Shown piece after piece: positions 1-8,677 of a DNA stretch of 64,000 bases; the first letter of the stretch is position 1; every line of letters starts with the position of its first letter. The notes beneath the pieces are model-generated. The model saw only the letters and a program-made list of their open reading frames with translations, had not been told where the DNA came from and did not search any database. The stretch is from contig NZ_JOCA01000025.1 of NCBI RefSeq assembly GCF_000718785.1, positions 88,021-152,020 of the forward strand, written 5' to 3'. The DNA is from Streptomyces sp. NRRL WC-3626. GTDB taxonomy: Bacteria; Actinomycetota; Actinomycetes; Streptomycetales; Streptomycetaceae. Both the position numbers and the translations under genes were made by a program.

Positions 1-674
1 GCCGTCACGCACATCCGCCAGCCGCGGCACTTGTCCTGGTCGACGAGGACGATGCCGTCCTCGACCCGCTTGTACATGGCACCGGACGGACAGGCGGACA
101 CACAGGCCGGGTTGAGGCAGTGCTCGCACAGCCGCGGCAGGTGGAAGAGGAAGGTCTGCTCGAACTCGAACTTGACCTTCTGTGCCCACTCGCCCGACAG
201 GTTGGGGTCGGCGCCGGCGTTCTCGGGCGCACCGCCGAGGCCGTCCTCCCAGTTGGCGCCCCAGGTGATCGCGGTGGGCCTGCCGGTGAGGACCGAACGG
301 GGCCGGGCGACCGGCATGTCGGGACTGGCGGGGGCGCTGATCAGGTTGTCGTAGTCGTAGGTGACCGGCTCGTAGTAGTCCTCGAGGGACGGCAGATCGG
401 GGTTGGAGAACAGCGACAGCAGCCGCTTGACCCGGCCGCCGGAGCGCAGGACCAGGCGCCCGCGCTTGTCGAGCATCCAGCCGCCCTTCCACTGCTCCTG
501 GTCCTCGTAGCGACGGGGGTAGCCGACACCGGGCTTGGTCTCGACGTTGTTGAACCAGGCGTACTCGACACCGGTGCGGTTGGTCCACGTCTGCTTGCAG
601 GTGACCGAGCAGGTGTGGCACCCGATGCACTTGTCGAGGTTCATCACCATCGCGATCTGGGCCATCACGCGCAT
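1..674 (-). CDS. narH: Respiratory nitrate reductase beta subunit NarH (partial, runs off the left edge)
   Basis: NarH carries electrons through four Fe-S clusters from NarI to the molybdenum subunit NarG on the cytoplasmic face of the membrane. About 224 N-terminal codons are visible; the C-terminus lies beyond base 1. The first cluster motif is at residues 16-26 (C16, C19, C22, C26, in CIGCHTC). A second group, CEHCLNPAC, appears near residue 185, and the RGWRMC segment is the last part visible. The ATG at 674 follows the narG stop by two bases, as in nar operons, and the first residues match the complete NarH at 16204. NarJ and NarI would be expected further left. Identification is very secure. 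Confidence 0.96.
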   Translation of the reverse strand, partial: MRVMAQIAMVMNLDKCIGCHTCSVTCKQTWTNRTGVEYAWFNNVETKPGVGYPRRYEDQEQWKGGWMLDKRGRLVLRSGGRVKRLLSLFSNPDLPSLEDYYEPVTYDYDNLISAPASPDMPVARPRSVLTGRPTAITWGANWEDGLGGAPENAGADPNLSGEWAQKVKFEFEQTFLFHLPRLCEHCLNPACVSACPSGAMYKRVEDGIVLVDQDKCRGWRMCVT

Positions 675-676
675 TG

Positions 677-3600
677 TCAGTACTCCACTCGCTGGCTGCG
701 GCGACGGATGACGGTGACCTCGTCGCGCTGGTTGCCGGTCGGGCCGTAGTAGTTGAAGGCGTAGGTGAACTGTGCGTAGCCGCCCGCGAGATGGGTGGGC
801 TTGAGCAGCAGGCGGGTCAGTGAGTTGTGCATGCCGCCGCGCTTGCCGGTGATCTCCGTCTTCGGCACATTGATGGTGCGGTCCTGGGCGTGGTACATGT
901 ACACGGTTCCCTCGGGCATCCGGTGGGTGACCACGGCCCGGCAGGCGACGACACCGTTGCGGTTGTACGCCTCGATCCACTCGTTGTCCTTGACACCGAT
1001 CTTCTCGGCGTCCTCCAGCGACATCCAGACGACCGGTCCGCCGCGGGAGAGGTCGAGCATGTACTTGTTGTCCTGGTAGTTCGAGTGGATGGACCACTTC
1101 GAGTGCGGGGTCAGATAGCGCACCGTGACCTCGGCCCGCCCGTCCTCGTGCAGTTGCTCGTCGCCGTACGCCCGCCGGGCATTCAACGGCGGCCGGAACA
1201 CGGGTAGTTGCTCACCGAGTTCGGTCATCCAGTCGTGCTGGACGAAGAAGTGCTGGCGGCCGGTGAGGGTGTGCCAGGGCTTCTTGTGCTCGGTGTTGAT
1301 GACGAACGGGGAGTAGCGGCGCCCGCCGGTCTCCGATCCCGACCACTCGTACGACGTCATCACCGAGCGGGGCTGGGTGCGGGTGTCGGCGAACGTGATG
1401 CGCTCGGCCTCGCGTTCGGCGGCGAGGTCCACCAGGCCCTCGCTGCCGGTCTGCCGCTCCAGTTCGCGGAAGCCCTCGGTGGCCAGCCGGCCGTTGGTGG
1501 TGCCGGACAGCGCCAGGATCGCCTCGCACATGTCGGAGGCGGTGGCCAGCGAGGGCCGGCCGGCGCCCACGCCGTCGCGGACGGTGCCGCAGCGGTGGCG
1601 CAGCTCCTCGATCTCCCGGTCGGGGTGCACGGTGACGCCCTTGGTGGTGGTGCCCAGGGTGTCGAGCAGCGGACCGACGGCCCGCATCTTCTGCGCGGTG
1701 GACGCGTAGTCCCGCTCGACGACCACCAGCTTGGGCATGGTGCGCCCGGGCACCGGCTCGCACTCGCCGGTCTTCCAGTCCCGGACCACCCCGCCGGGCT
1801 GGGCGAGTTCGTCGGGGGTGTCATGCGTCAGCGGCACCGCCAGGACGTCGGTGCGCGTCCCCAGGTGGTCGGCCGCCAGATCGCTGAACCGGTCGGCGAT
1901 GGTGAGGAAGGTGTCGTAGTCGGTGCGGGCCTGCCACGGCGGGGCGATGGCCGGGGTGAAGGCGTGCACGAAGGGGTGCATGTCCGTGCTGGACAGGTCG
2001 TCCTTCTCGTACCAGGTCGCGGCCGGCAGGACGACGTCGGAGAGCAGACCGGTCGAGGTCATCCGGAAGTCCATGGTGACCAGCAGGTCGAGCTTGCCCT
2101 CGGGCGCCTCGTCCCGCCAGACCACCTCCTGCGGGCGTCCTTCCCGCGGGGTCTCCTCGGAGCGGACGTCCGCGTCCGTACCCAGCAGATGCCGCAGGAA
2201 GTACTCGTTGCCCTTGCCGGAGGAGCCCAGCAGATTCGCCCGCCACACGGTCAGCACACGCGGGAAGTTGGCCGGGTCGTCGGGGTCCTCGGCGGCGAAC
2301 CGCAGCCGCCCCGACTTGAGTTCGTCCACGATGTGCTCGGCGACCGGACGCCCCCGCGCCGCCGCCTCGTCCGCCAGGTCGAGGGGGTTGCGGTTGAAGC
2401 CGGGGTGACCGGGCGTCCAGCCGAGCCGCACGGCCTGCGCCAGACAGTCGGCGAACGTCCGGCCGGTGAGTTTCCCCTGCCCCACCGGGGAGGACAACTC
2501 GTCCGCCCCAAAGGCCTCGTACCGCCACTGGTCGGAGTTGAGGTACCAGTAGGAGGTGCCGGTCATGTGCCGGGTGGGCCGCTGCCAGTCGAAGGCGAAC
2601 GCCAGATGCTGGAAGCCGGTGAGCGGGCGCACCTTCTCCTGACCGACGTAGTGCGCCCAGCCACCGCCGTTGACACCCTGGCAGCCGGTCATGGTGGTCA
2701 GCGCCAGGAACGCCCGGTAGATGGTGTCGGAGTGGAACCAGTGGTTGGTGCCGGCCCCCATCGCAATCATGGAACGGCCGTTGGTGCGCTCGGCGTTGCG
2801 CGCGAACTCCCGTGCGATCCGGGCCGCCTGCTTCGCCGGCACGGACGTGATCGTCTCCTGCCAGGCCGGGGTGTACGGCTCCGCGGCGTCGTCGTACGAG
2901 GACGGCCAGCTGCCCGGCAGACCGGGGCGCTCGACCCCGTACTGGGCCAGCATCAGGTCGAAGACGGTGGTGACCCGGCGTCCGCCGACGGTACGCACCG
3001 GCACCCCGCGGACCATGGTCGTACCGCCCTCGGTGCCGCCCTCGTCGAAGCGGGGCAGCATGACCTCGACCGTCTCCACGGCCCGCTCCAGCAGGGACAG
3101 TTCGGGGGTCACCTCGCCGAGGTCGAGGTTCCAGCGGCCCTGCTCGCCCTTGGCCCAGCGGAAGCCGAGCGAGCCGTTCGGCACCACCGGCTCGCCCGTG
3201 GCCGCGTCGAGCAGGACGGTCTTGGCGCCGGCGTTCTCCTCCTCGTGGCCCAGGTCGGCCGCGGTCAGGAACCCGTCCGGGACCAGACCTCCGTCCGCGT
3301 GCTCGCGCAGGGTGATCAGGAACGGCGCGTCGGTGAACGTGCGCAGATAGTCCTGGAAGTAGGGCACCGTACGGTCGACGAGGAACTCCTTCAGGATGAC
3401 GTGGCCCATGGCCATCGCCAGCGCCCCGTCGGTGCCCGGATGCGGGGACATCCACTCGTCGGCGTGCTTGACGTTGTCGGCGTAGTCGGGGCTGACCGCG
3501 ACGACCTTGGTGCCGTTGTAGCGGGACTCGGTCAGGAAGTGCGCGTCGGGCGTGCGCGTGACCGGGATGTTGGAACCCCACATGATCAGATAACCGGCGT

Positions 3601-4378
3601 TCCACCAGTCCGCCGCCTCCGGCACGTCCGTCTGGTCGCCGAACACCTGCGGCGAGGCCACGGGCAGGTCGGCGTACCAGTCGTAGAACGACAGCAGGGT
3701 GCCGCCGATCAGCGACATGAACCGTGAACCGGCCGCGAAGGACGCCATCGACATCGCCGGGATCGGGGAGAAACCCGTGACCCGGTCCGGACCGTACTCC
3801 TTGACGGTGTGCACATGGGCGGCGGCGACCAGCTCGGCCACCTCGTCCCAGTCGGCCCGCACCAGCCCGCCCTTGCCGCGCGCCCGCTTGTAGGCGCGCG
3901 CCTTCGCGGGGTCACCGGTGATCTCGGCCCATGCCGCCACCGGGTCTCCGAGCCGCTTGCGGGCCTCCCGCCACAGCTTCAGCAGCACGCCACGCACATA
4001 CGGGTAGCGGACCCGGCTGGGGGAGTAGGTGTACCAGGAGAACGACGCCCCGCGCGGGCAGCCGCGCGGCTCGTACTCGGGGCAGTCCGTGCCGATCGAG
4101 GGGTAGTCGGTGGCCTGGTGCTCCCAGGTGATGATGCCGTCCTTGACATACACCATCCATGAGCAGGACCCCGTGCAGTTCACGCCGTGCGTGGAGCGCA
4201 CGACTTTGTCGTGGGACCAGCGGTCCCGGTAGAAGCCCTCCCACGCCGGGTCGCCCGTACCGAACACAGCCCGTCCGTCGGCCGACACCTCGCTGCGGGT
4301 GAGCAGCCGGCGGGCCGCCAGCGGCCAGCCTTCACCGGCGCGCTGCTCTGGCCGCCGTGCGTTCTGATCGTTCTCCAT
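677..4378 (-). CDS. narG: Respiratory nitrate reductase alpha subunit NarG (copy 1)
   Basis: Catalytic Mo-bisMGD subunit of membrane-bound nitrate reductase, reducing nitrate to nitrite in the cytoplasm with quinol-derived electrons. At 1233 aa it is full length for the family. The FS0 cluster ligands are visible as H64, C68, C72 (HGVNCTGSC) and C107 (EPRGC). The YDWYADLP segment carries the aspartate that ligates molybdenum. There is no twin-arginine signal, as expected for cytoplasmic NarG. It is the first gene of a minus-strand narGH(JI) operon and is clearly paralogous to NarG at 12486. Two DevR-like palindromes lie 38-107 bp upstream of the start, suggesting oxygen or NO control. Confidence 0.97.
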   Translation of the reverse strand: MENDQNARRPEQRAGEGWPLAARRLLTRSEVSADGRAVFGTGDPAWEGFYRDRWSHDKVVRSTHGVNCTGSCSWMVYVKDGIITWEHQATDYPSIGTDCPEYEPRGCPRGASFSWYTYSPSRVRYPYVRGVLLKLWREARKRLGDPVAAWAEITGDPAKARAYKRARGKGGLVRADWDEVAELVAAAHVHTVKEYGPDRVTGFSPIPAMSMASFAAGSRFMSLIGGTLLSFYDWYADLPVASPQVFGDQTDVPEAADWWNAGYLIMWGSNIPVTRTPDAHFLTESRYNGTKVVAVSPDYADNVKHADEWMSPHPGTDGALAMAMGHVILKEFLVDRTVPYFQDYLRTFTDAPFLITLREHADGGLVPDGFLTAADLGHEEENAGAKTVLLDAATGEPVVPNGSLGFRWAKGEQGRWNLDLGEVTPELSLLERAVETVEVMLPRFDEGGTEGGTTMVRGVPVRTVGGRRVTTVFDLMLAQYGVERPGLPGSWPSSYDDAAEPYTPAWQETITSVPAKQAARIAREFARNAERTNGRSMIAMGAGTNHWFHSDTIYRAFLALTTMTGCQGVNGGGWAHYVGQEKVRPLTGFQHLAFAFDWQRPTRHMTGTSYWYLNSDQWRYEAFGADELSSPVGQGKLTGRTFADCLAQAVRLGWTPGHPGFNRNPLDLADEAAARGRPVAEHIVDELKSGRLRFAAEDPDDPANFPRVLTVWRANLLGSSGKGNEYFLRHLLGTDADVRSEETPREGRPQEVVWRDEAPEGKLDLLVTMDFRMTSTGLLSDVVLPAATWYEKDDLSSTDMHPFVHAFTPAIAPPWQARTDYDTFLTIADRFSDLAADHLGTRTDVLAVPLTHDTPDELAQPGGVVRDWKTGECEPVPGRTMPKLVVVERDYASTAQKMRAVGPLLDTLGTTTKGVTVHPDREIEELRHRCGTVRDGVGAGRPSLATASDMCEAILALSGTTNGRLATEGFRELERQTGSEGLVDLAAEREAERITFADTRTQPRSVMTSYEWSGSETGGRRYSPFVINTEHKKPWHTLTGRQHFFVQHDWMTELGEQLPVFRPPLNARRAYGDEQLHEDGRAEVTVRYLTPHSKWSIHSNYQDNKYMLDLSRGGPVVWMSLEDAEKIGVKDNEWIEAYNRNGVVACRAVVTHRMPEGTVYMYHAQDRTINVPKTEITGKRGGMHNSLTRLLLKPTHLAGGYAQFTYAFNYYGPTGNQRDEVTVIRRRSQRVEY

Positions 4379-4416
4379 GGTCAGGAACGCTAGGCGGGGC
4401 GGACGCCCGTGACCCG

Positions 4417-4430
4417 GGGCCGGCGGTCCC
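4417..4430. promoter_or_regulatory. DevR/OsdR-like box upstream of narG
   Basis: Sequence GGGCC-GGCG-GTCCC, fitting GGGAC-N4-GNCCC with one A-to-C change in the left half. It ends 39 bp upstream of the narG ATG. The same layout is seen at 5380 and 10378. Binding by a DevR-type response regulator is inferred. Confidence 0.45.
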
Positions 4431-4470
4431 CGGCGGACGGCCTACCGGCCCTTTGCGGCCGGCCGCGACG

Positions 4471-4485
4471 GGGACCAATGGTCCC
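4471..4485. promoter_or_regulatory. Perfect GGGACC-AAT-GGTCCC palindrome
   Basis: A perfect 15-bp interrupted palindrome, extended by GAC at 4467-4469 and GTC at 4487-4489. It lies between divergent narG and the membrane-protein gene at 4805. Its gap is one base longer than the mycobacterial DosR box, so the half-sites are right but the spacing differs. It is probably an operator for the DevR/OsdR family. Confidence 0.55.
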
Positions 4486-4804
4486 TGTCGCGGGGACCGG
4501 TCGGCCGGAGAACGGGGAGCGGCCGGCGGTGCATGCTGGGCACCGACCGAACCGCGGACGCCCTGCCGTACCACCGCGTCCCGTGCCTGCCCCGGCGGCC
4601 GACATCCCCCGTATCAGGCCGCCGGAGGGTGCGGCGCGTATGGCGCGCCCGGCCGCCCGGTCCGGTCCCGCGTCCGGCCGCATCCCACCGCGGCCGGACG
4701 CGTCGTTCTCCTCCCCGTCACCGTCTTCCGCGCCCCGGGCGCCCTGCGGGGCGCCGCTCGCGCAGACCGCCCGAGAACCCATGAGCGAAGAAGGGCAACA
4801 CATC

Positions 4805-5308
4805 ATGGACGCATCACAACGTCGCGCCGGTACCCTGCTCACCGCGGTCGGCCTGGCCCTGGGCGTCGCGGGCCCGGTCATGGTGCTGCGCGGCCGCGGC
4901 GGCAGGAACGAGATCCGCAGCGAGCTCGCCGCCCAGAAGATCACCTTCCCCGAACGCGGGCTGCCCGTCGAACTCGCCGCTCGTGCCGGGTGCCGCGTGG
5001 AGACGGGCCCCGACGCGCACGCCTACGCCGACTTCATCAAGGGCAACCTCGCCCGTACCACCGGCGGCCGTACCTACGCCGAGATCACCAACGAGCTGCA
5101 CGCCGCGGGCGGTGACGACGAGGAGCTCTCCGCACTGCGCCAGACCGCGTTCATGGGCCAGTCCCTGCGCGCCTCGCTGATGTCCGCCTACCAGGCATGG
5201 CACCTCACCACCCTGGTCACCGGCCTGGGCGCCGCCCTGACCGGCGTCGGCGCAGCCCTGCTGGCCACCGCGGTCGCCCTGCCGTCCCACACCCCCGACC
5301 GTCCCTGA
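4805..5308 (+). CDS. Small membrane protein of the nitrate island, function unknown
   Basis: A 167-aa protein with a hydrophobic helix near residues 8-28 and a second at about 140-160, so both ends appear membrane-anchored around a polar middle of about 110 residues. I recognise no catalytic motif. ATG 4805 was chosen because the AAGAAGGG sequence sits about 9 bases upstream; an in-frame ATG at 4781 is less well placed. It lies divergently from narG across a DevR-like palindrome, which suggests a role linked to anaerobic nitrate metabolism, but that rests on context only. Its stop codon lies inside the first copy of a 42-bp tandem repeat. Confidence 0.75.
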   Translation: MDASQRRAGTLLTAVGLALGVAGPVMVLRGRGGRNEIRSELAAQKITFPERGLPVELAARAGCRVETGPDAHAYADFIKGNLARTTGGRTYAEITNELHAAGGDDEELSALRQTAFMGQSLRASLMSAYQAWHLTTLVTGLGAALTGVGAALLATAVALPSHTPDRP

Positions 5309-5359
5309 ACGCACGGCGCCCTGCCGTCCCACACCCCCGACCGCCCCTGAACGCACGGC
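5276..5359 (+). repeat. 42-bp tandem duplication across a stop codon
   Basis: Two adjacent 42-bp copies, 5276-5317 and 5318-5359, differ at one base (GTCCCT versus GCCCCT). The first copy contains the last codons and stop of the gene at 4805. The second is non-coding and repeats the same residues and stop in the shadow frame. This looks like a recent local duplication. Confidence 0.9.
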
Positions 5360-5379
5360 GGTTCGCCCGCCCGTGGACA

Positions 5380-5393
5380 GGGACCTTCGGCCC
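5380..5393. promoter_or_regulatory. DevR/OsdR-like box upstream of the radical SAM-nitrite reductase operon
   Basis: GGGAC-CTTC-GGCCC followed by T, a full match to GGGAC-N4-GNCCC and close to mycobacterial DosR boxes. It lies about 240 bp upstream of ATG 5633 in a 324-bp gap (5309-5632). Apart from this box and the tandem repeat, the gap shows nothing recognisable. Confidence 0.55.
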
Positions 5394-5632
5394 TCACGGA
5401 GATGACCAACGGCCGACGCGCCGGGCCCCGCCGCCGGTGGATGCTGGCGGCGACCGATCCGGAGGTGTCCCGTGCACGACCATGCCGACCGCCGTCCAGG
5501 CCGCTGCCACCGCTGCCGCTCGCGGTGGGAGCCGCGCCGGGTCCGACCCGGCCACCGTCCGGCCGCCCGCCTCGTCTGCCCCGACTCCAGGGCGGCCGGA
5601 CACAGCCTCGGCACCTGGGGGAGGGCCGCGCG

Positions 5633-6853
5633 ATGAACACAGCCGCCCACGCGGTACGACGTCAGCGGCACGACGCGGGGGAGCGCCCCTTCATCGTGAT
5701 CTGGGAGTCCACCCGGGCCTGCCCGCTGGCCTGTCTGCACTGTCGCGCCGAGGCCGTGCCCGACCGCGACCCGCGCGAGCTGGACACCGCCGCCGCGAAG
5801 GACCTGCTCCACCAGGTCGCCGGCTTCGGGCGGCCCGCCCCACTCTTCGTGATCACCGGCGGCGACCCCTTCCAGCGCCCCGACCTGACCGAACTCATCG
5901 CGTACGGCCGGGAGATCGGCGTCCGCGTCGCGGTGTCCCCGTCCGGCACGCCGACGGTGACGGCGGAGCGGCTGCGGGAACTGCGCGAGGCGGGCGCGGT
6001 CGGACTCTCACTGAGCCTGGACGGCTCCACCGCAGGCGTCCACGACACCTTCCGCGGTGTTCCCGGCGTGTTCCGCTCGACCCTGGACGCCTGGGACGCG
6101 GCGCGCGCCCTCGGCATGAAGGTGCAGATCAACACCACGGTCACCCGGCACAACCTGCACGACCTCCCCGACATCGTCCACCTGGTGGCCGAGCGCGGGG
6201 CGATGCTGTGGAGCGCCTTCTTCCTGGTGCCCACCGGACGCGGCCGGCAACTCGGCGTCCTCACCGCCGCCGAGACCGAGGACGTCCTCAACTTCGTGTA
6301 CGACGTCGGCCTCACCGTGCCGGCCAAGACCACCGAGGCCCACCACTTCCGCCGCGTCGCCCTGCAGCGCAAGGTGCTGGAGGACGCCGGCGACGACCAC
6401 GCGGCGGTGCTCGGACTCGGGCCGCTGTACGAGGAGTTGAGCGGGCGGGCGACGGAGCTGGGCCTGGACACCGGGGCACGCCGGGTGCGGCGCCCGCCGC
6501 TGGACGTCAACGCGGGCCGCGGCTTCGTCTTCATCTCGCACACCGGCACGGTCCACCCGAGCGGCTTCCTGCCGCTGGGCGCCGGAAGCGTGCGCGAGAC
6601 ACCGCTGACGGAGATCTACCGCACCTCCGAACTGTTCACCGGCCTGCGGGACGCCGACCGGCTCGGCGGCCGGTGCGGCGCGTGCGAGTTCCGCCGGGTC
6701 TGCGGCGGCTCGCGGTCACGCGCGTACGGCGTCACCGGCGACCCGTACGCCGAGGAGCCCTGGTGCGACTACCAGCCGGGCTCCTTCCCCCGCCGGCGGG
6801 AACTGGCGGCGTTGCTGGGCGGCGAGGAGAGCCGTGGACGGCAAGAACACTGA
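5633..6853 (+). CDS. Radical SAM/SPASM-type protein (NirJ/AhbD-like, TIGR04053-like)
   Basis: The 406-aa product has the radical SAM cluster motif CPLACLHC (C30, C34, C37), a GGDP motif near residue 80, and a C-terminal cysteine-rich region (CGACEFRRVCGG) near residues 345-356 that would hold an auxiliary Fe-S cluster. Such proteins modify haem precursors or ribosomally made peptides. The nearest class by eye is the NirJ/AhbD-like group often found near actinobacterial respiratory genes. ATG 5633 has GGGGGAGGG just upstream. Its 3' end overlaps the next gene (6834) by 20 bases, so the two are translationally coupled. The substrate is unknown, and a copper nitrite reductase needs no haem d1. 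Confidence 0.85.
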   Translation: MNTAAHAVRRQRHDAGERPFIVIWESTRACPLACLHCRAEAVPDRDPRELDTAAAKDLLHQVAGFGRPAPLFVITGGDPFQRPDLTELIAYGREIGVRVAVSPSGTPTVTAERLRELREAGAVGLSLSLDGSTAGVHDTFRGVPGVFRSTLDAWDAARALGMKVQINTTVTRHNLHDLPDIVHLVAERGAMLWSAFFLVPTGRGRQLGVLTAAETEDVLNFVYDVGLTVPAKTTEAHHFRRVALQRKVLEDAGDDHAAVLGLGPLYEELSGRATELGLDTGARRVRRPPLDVNAGRGFVFISHTGTVHPSGFLPLGAGSVRETPLTEIYRTSELFTGLRDADRLGGRCGACEFRRVCGGSRSRAYGVTGDPYAEEPWCDYQPGSFPRRRELAALLGGEESRGRQEH

Positions 6854-8171
6854 CCGGCCGGTGACTTCACGGCGGCCCGCCCTGTGGGGCACCGTCGCGG
6901 GCGCCGTGCTCACCGTCCTGGCCGTGCTCGCCGCCAACAGCGGCAAGGACACGGTCGCCGGCACGGCGGCGCCGGGCGCCCGCACCACGCGTACCGTCGC
7001 CGTGACCTTGGCCGGCATGCGCGTACGCCCCGCACGGATCGAGGTCGCCGCAGGCACCGTACTGCGGCTCGAGGTCACCAACTCCGACGCCCGGCGCCAC
7101 GACCTCAAGGTCGGGAACGGCCCCGCCACCCCCCTGCTCGACCGCGGCGAGACCCGCACGCTCGACCTCGGCCCGGTCACCGGCGACCGTGAGGCGTGGT
7201 GCACCCTGCCGGGCCACCGCGCGGCGGGGATGACGATGGCCATCGTCGTCACGGACGGCACGGGCGACACGGGCCACGAGGGCCACTCCACGGCCGCCGG
7301 CCCGGACCTCTCCGCGGGCTTCTCCCCCGGCTGGCAGCCACGCGACGCCGACCTGGCACCCGCGCCCGGCGGAACGGTCCACAGGACCGAACTGCGCGCC
7401 GCGCACACCACGGTCGAAGTGGCCCCGGGCGTGGAGCAGGAGAGATGGACCTTCGGCGGCACCGCACCGGGCCCCACCCTGCGGGGCAGGGTCGGCGACG
7501 TCTTCGAGATCACCCTCGTCAACGACGATCAACGCATGGGCCATGGAATCGACTTCCACGCCGGCTCCCTCGCCCCCGACGGGCCGATGCGCACCATCGA
7601 GCCCGGCGAACGCCTGGTCTACCGCTTCCGCGCCGAGAGGGCCGGGGCATGGCTGTACCACTGCGGCACCGCGCCCATGCTCCAGCACATCGGCAACGGC
7701 ATGTACGGCGCCGTCGTCATCGACCCGCCCGGACTCCCCGAGGTCGACCACGAATACCTGCTGGTCTCCTCCGAGCTCTACCTCGGCACACCCGGCAGCA
7801 CCGCGCAGGTGACCAGGATGCGTGAACACACCCCGGACGCCTGGGCGTTCAACGGTGTCGCGAACCAGTACACCGAGCGGCCCCTGAAAGCGAAGGCCGG
7901 TGAGCGGGCCCGCTTCTGGGTGGTCGCCGCCGGTCCGTCCGACGGCATCGCCTTCCATGTCGTCGGCACCGTCTTCGACACCGTGTACAAGGAAGGCGCC
8001 CACCTGCTCGAACCGCAGGATGAGGGCGGCTCGCAGGTCCTCGATCTGGCCCCGGCCCAGGGCGGGTTCGTCGAGACGACGTTCCCCGAGGCCGGTCACT
8101 ACCCCTTCGTCGACCACGACATGCGCCACGCCGAAGCCGGGGCGCACGGCATGGTGGAGGTGAGCGACTGA
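6834..8171 (+). CDS. nirK: Copper nitrite reductase-like protein with N-terminal cupredoxin domain
   Basis: A 445-aa exported or anchored protein (hydrophobic helix about 17-35). Domain 1 (about 50-140) is a cupredoxin with a complete type 1 site: H89, C123, H128, M133. Domains 2-3 follow the NirK plan: type 1 ligands H237, C277, H285, M290; type 2 ligands H242, H276 and a later VDH histidine near residue 420; and the catalytic aspartate D240 in GIDFH. Known NirK reduces nitrite to NO. By eye, the residue matching the second catalytic histidine (His255 of Alcaligenes NirK) reads as valine in the HVVGTVFD segment, so activity should be tested. It overlaps the radical SAM gene and the CopD-like gene. 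Confidence 0.85.
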   Translation: MDGKNTDRPVTSRRPALWGTVAGAVLTVLAVLAANSGKDTVAGTAAPGARTTRTVAVTLAGMRVRPARIEVAAGTVLRLEVTNSDARRHDLKVGNGPATPLLDRGETRTLDLGPVTGDREAWCTLPGHRAAGMTMAIVVTDGTGDTGHEGHSTAAGPDLSAGFSPGWQPRDADLAPAPGGTVHRTELRAAHTTVEVAPGVEQERWTFGGTAPGPTLRGRVGDVFEITLVNDDQRMGHGIDFHAGSLAPDGPMRTIEPGERLVYRFRAERAGAWLYHCGTAPMLQHIGNGMYGAVVIDPPGLPEVDHEYLLVSSELYLGTPGSTAQVTRMREHTPDAWAFNGVANQYTERPLKAKAGERARFWVVAAGPSDGIAFHVVGTVFDTVYKEGAHLLEPQDEGGSQVLDLAPAQGGFVETTFPEAGHYPFVDHDMRHAEAGAHGMVEVSD

Positions 8172-8617
8172 TGGACACCGTCGGCTGGTGGTCCCTGGTG
8201 CGGTTCGCGCATGTGGCCGGCGCCGCCCTGTGGGTCGGCGGCCAGCTCGCCCTCTCCCTGGTCGTCCTGCCGCTGGCCCGCCATCTGCTCGCCCCCGAGG
8301 CCAAGGACTCCTTCACGGCCGCCGCCGGCCGCCGGTTCGGGATGCTGACCGGAGCGGTGTTCCTGCCCGTGCAGCTGGCCACCGGCTGGGCCATGGCCTG
8401 GCACCGGGGAGTCACCTGGGCCTCGCTCGCCGAACCCGGCTACGGCCGCACCCTCGCGGCCAAACTCGCCCTGTTCGCCGTGGTGATGCTCGCCGCGGCG
8501 GGACACGGAATCGCCCACGCCGGGCATCGCACCGACCTGGCCCGGGCCCTCGCGGTCCTCTCCCTCGTCGGGTCCCTCGGTGTCGTCCTGCTCGCCACCG
8601 CCCTGCCCGCCACCTGA
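8171..8617 (+). CDS. CopD-like integral membrane protein
   Basis: A 148-aa protein with four hydrophobic segments (about residues 8-32, 55-75, 92-112, 122-145) and conserved histidines in the first (RFAHVAG) and third (GHGIAHAGH). This matches the CopD/DUF2269-like fold involved in copper transfer or haem-containing membrane proteins. Its ATG shares one base with the stop of the nitrite reductase gene, so the two are translationally coupled. A role in supplying copper or electrons to the nitrite reductase is a reasonable inference. It is the last gene of the operon. Confidence 0.75.
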   Translation: MDTVGWWSLVRFAHVAGAALWVGGQLALSLVVLPLARHLLAPEAKDSFTAAAGRRFGMLTGAVFLPVQLATGWAMAWHRGVTWASLAEPGYGRTLAAKLALFAVVMLAAAGHGIAHAGHRTDLARALAVLSLVGSLGVVLLATALPAT

Positions 8618-8677
8618 CCCGACGCACGCACCCCGCCCGACCGGACCACCCGGCCTGGACGACCTGCCCCCGAATCA

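Larger units (their letters stand above)
4379..4804. promoter_or_regulatory. Divergent regulatory spacer between narG and a small membrane-protein gene
   Basis: This 426-bp gap separates divergently transcribed narG (start 4378) and the gene at 4805. It holds the two DevR-like palindromes listed separately and GC-rich repeats of the ACCGG/GGCCGG type. Short open frames here have no recognisable coding character. I found no convincing -35/-10 pair. Confidence 0.55.

Noticed and set aside
1208..3727. Very long plus-strand open frame opposite narG
   Set aside because: It is the antisense shadow of a high-GC gene: composition is Gly/Arg/Val/Pro-rich with no domain, and narG on the other strand is certain.
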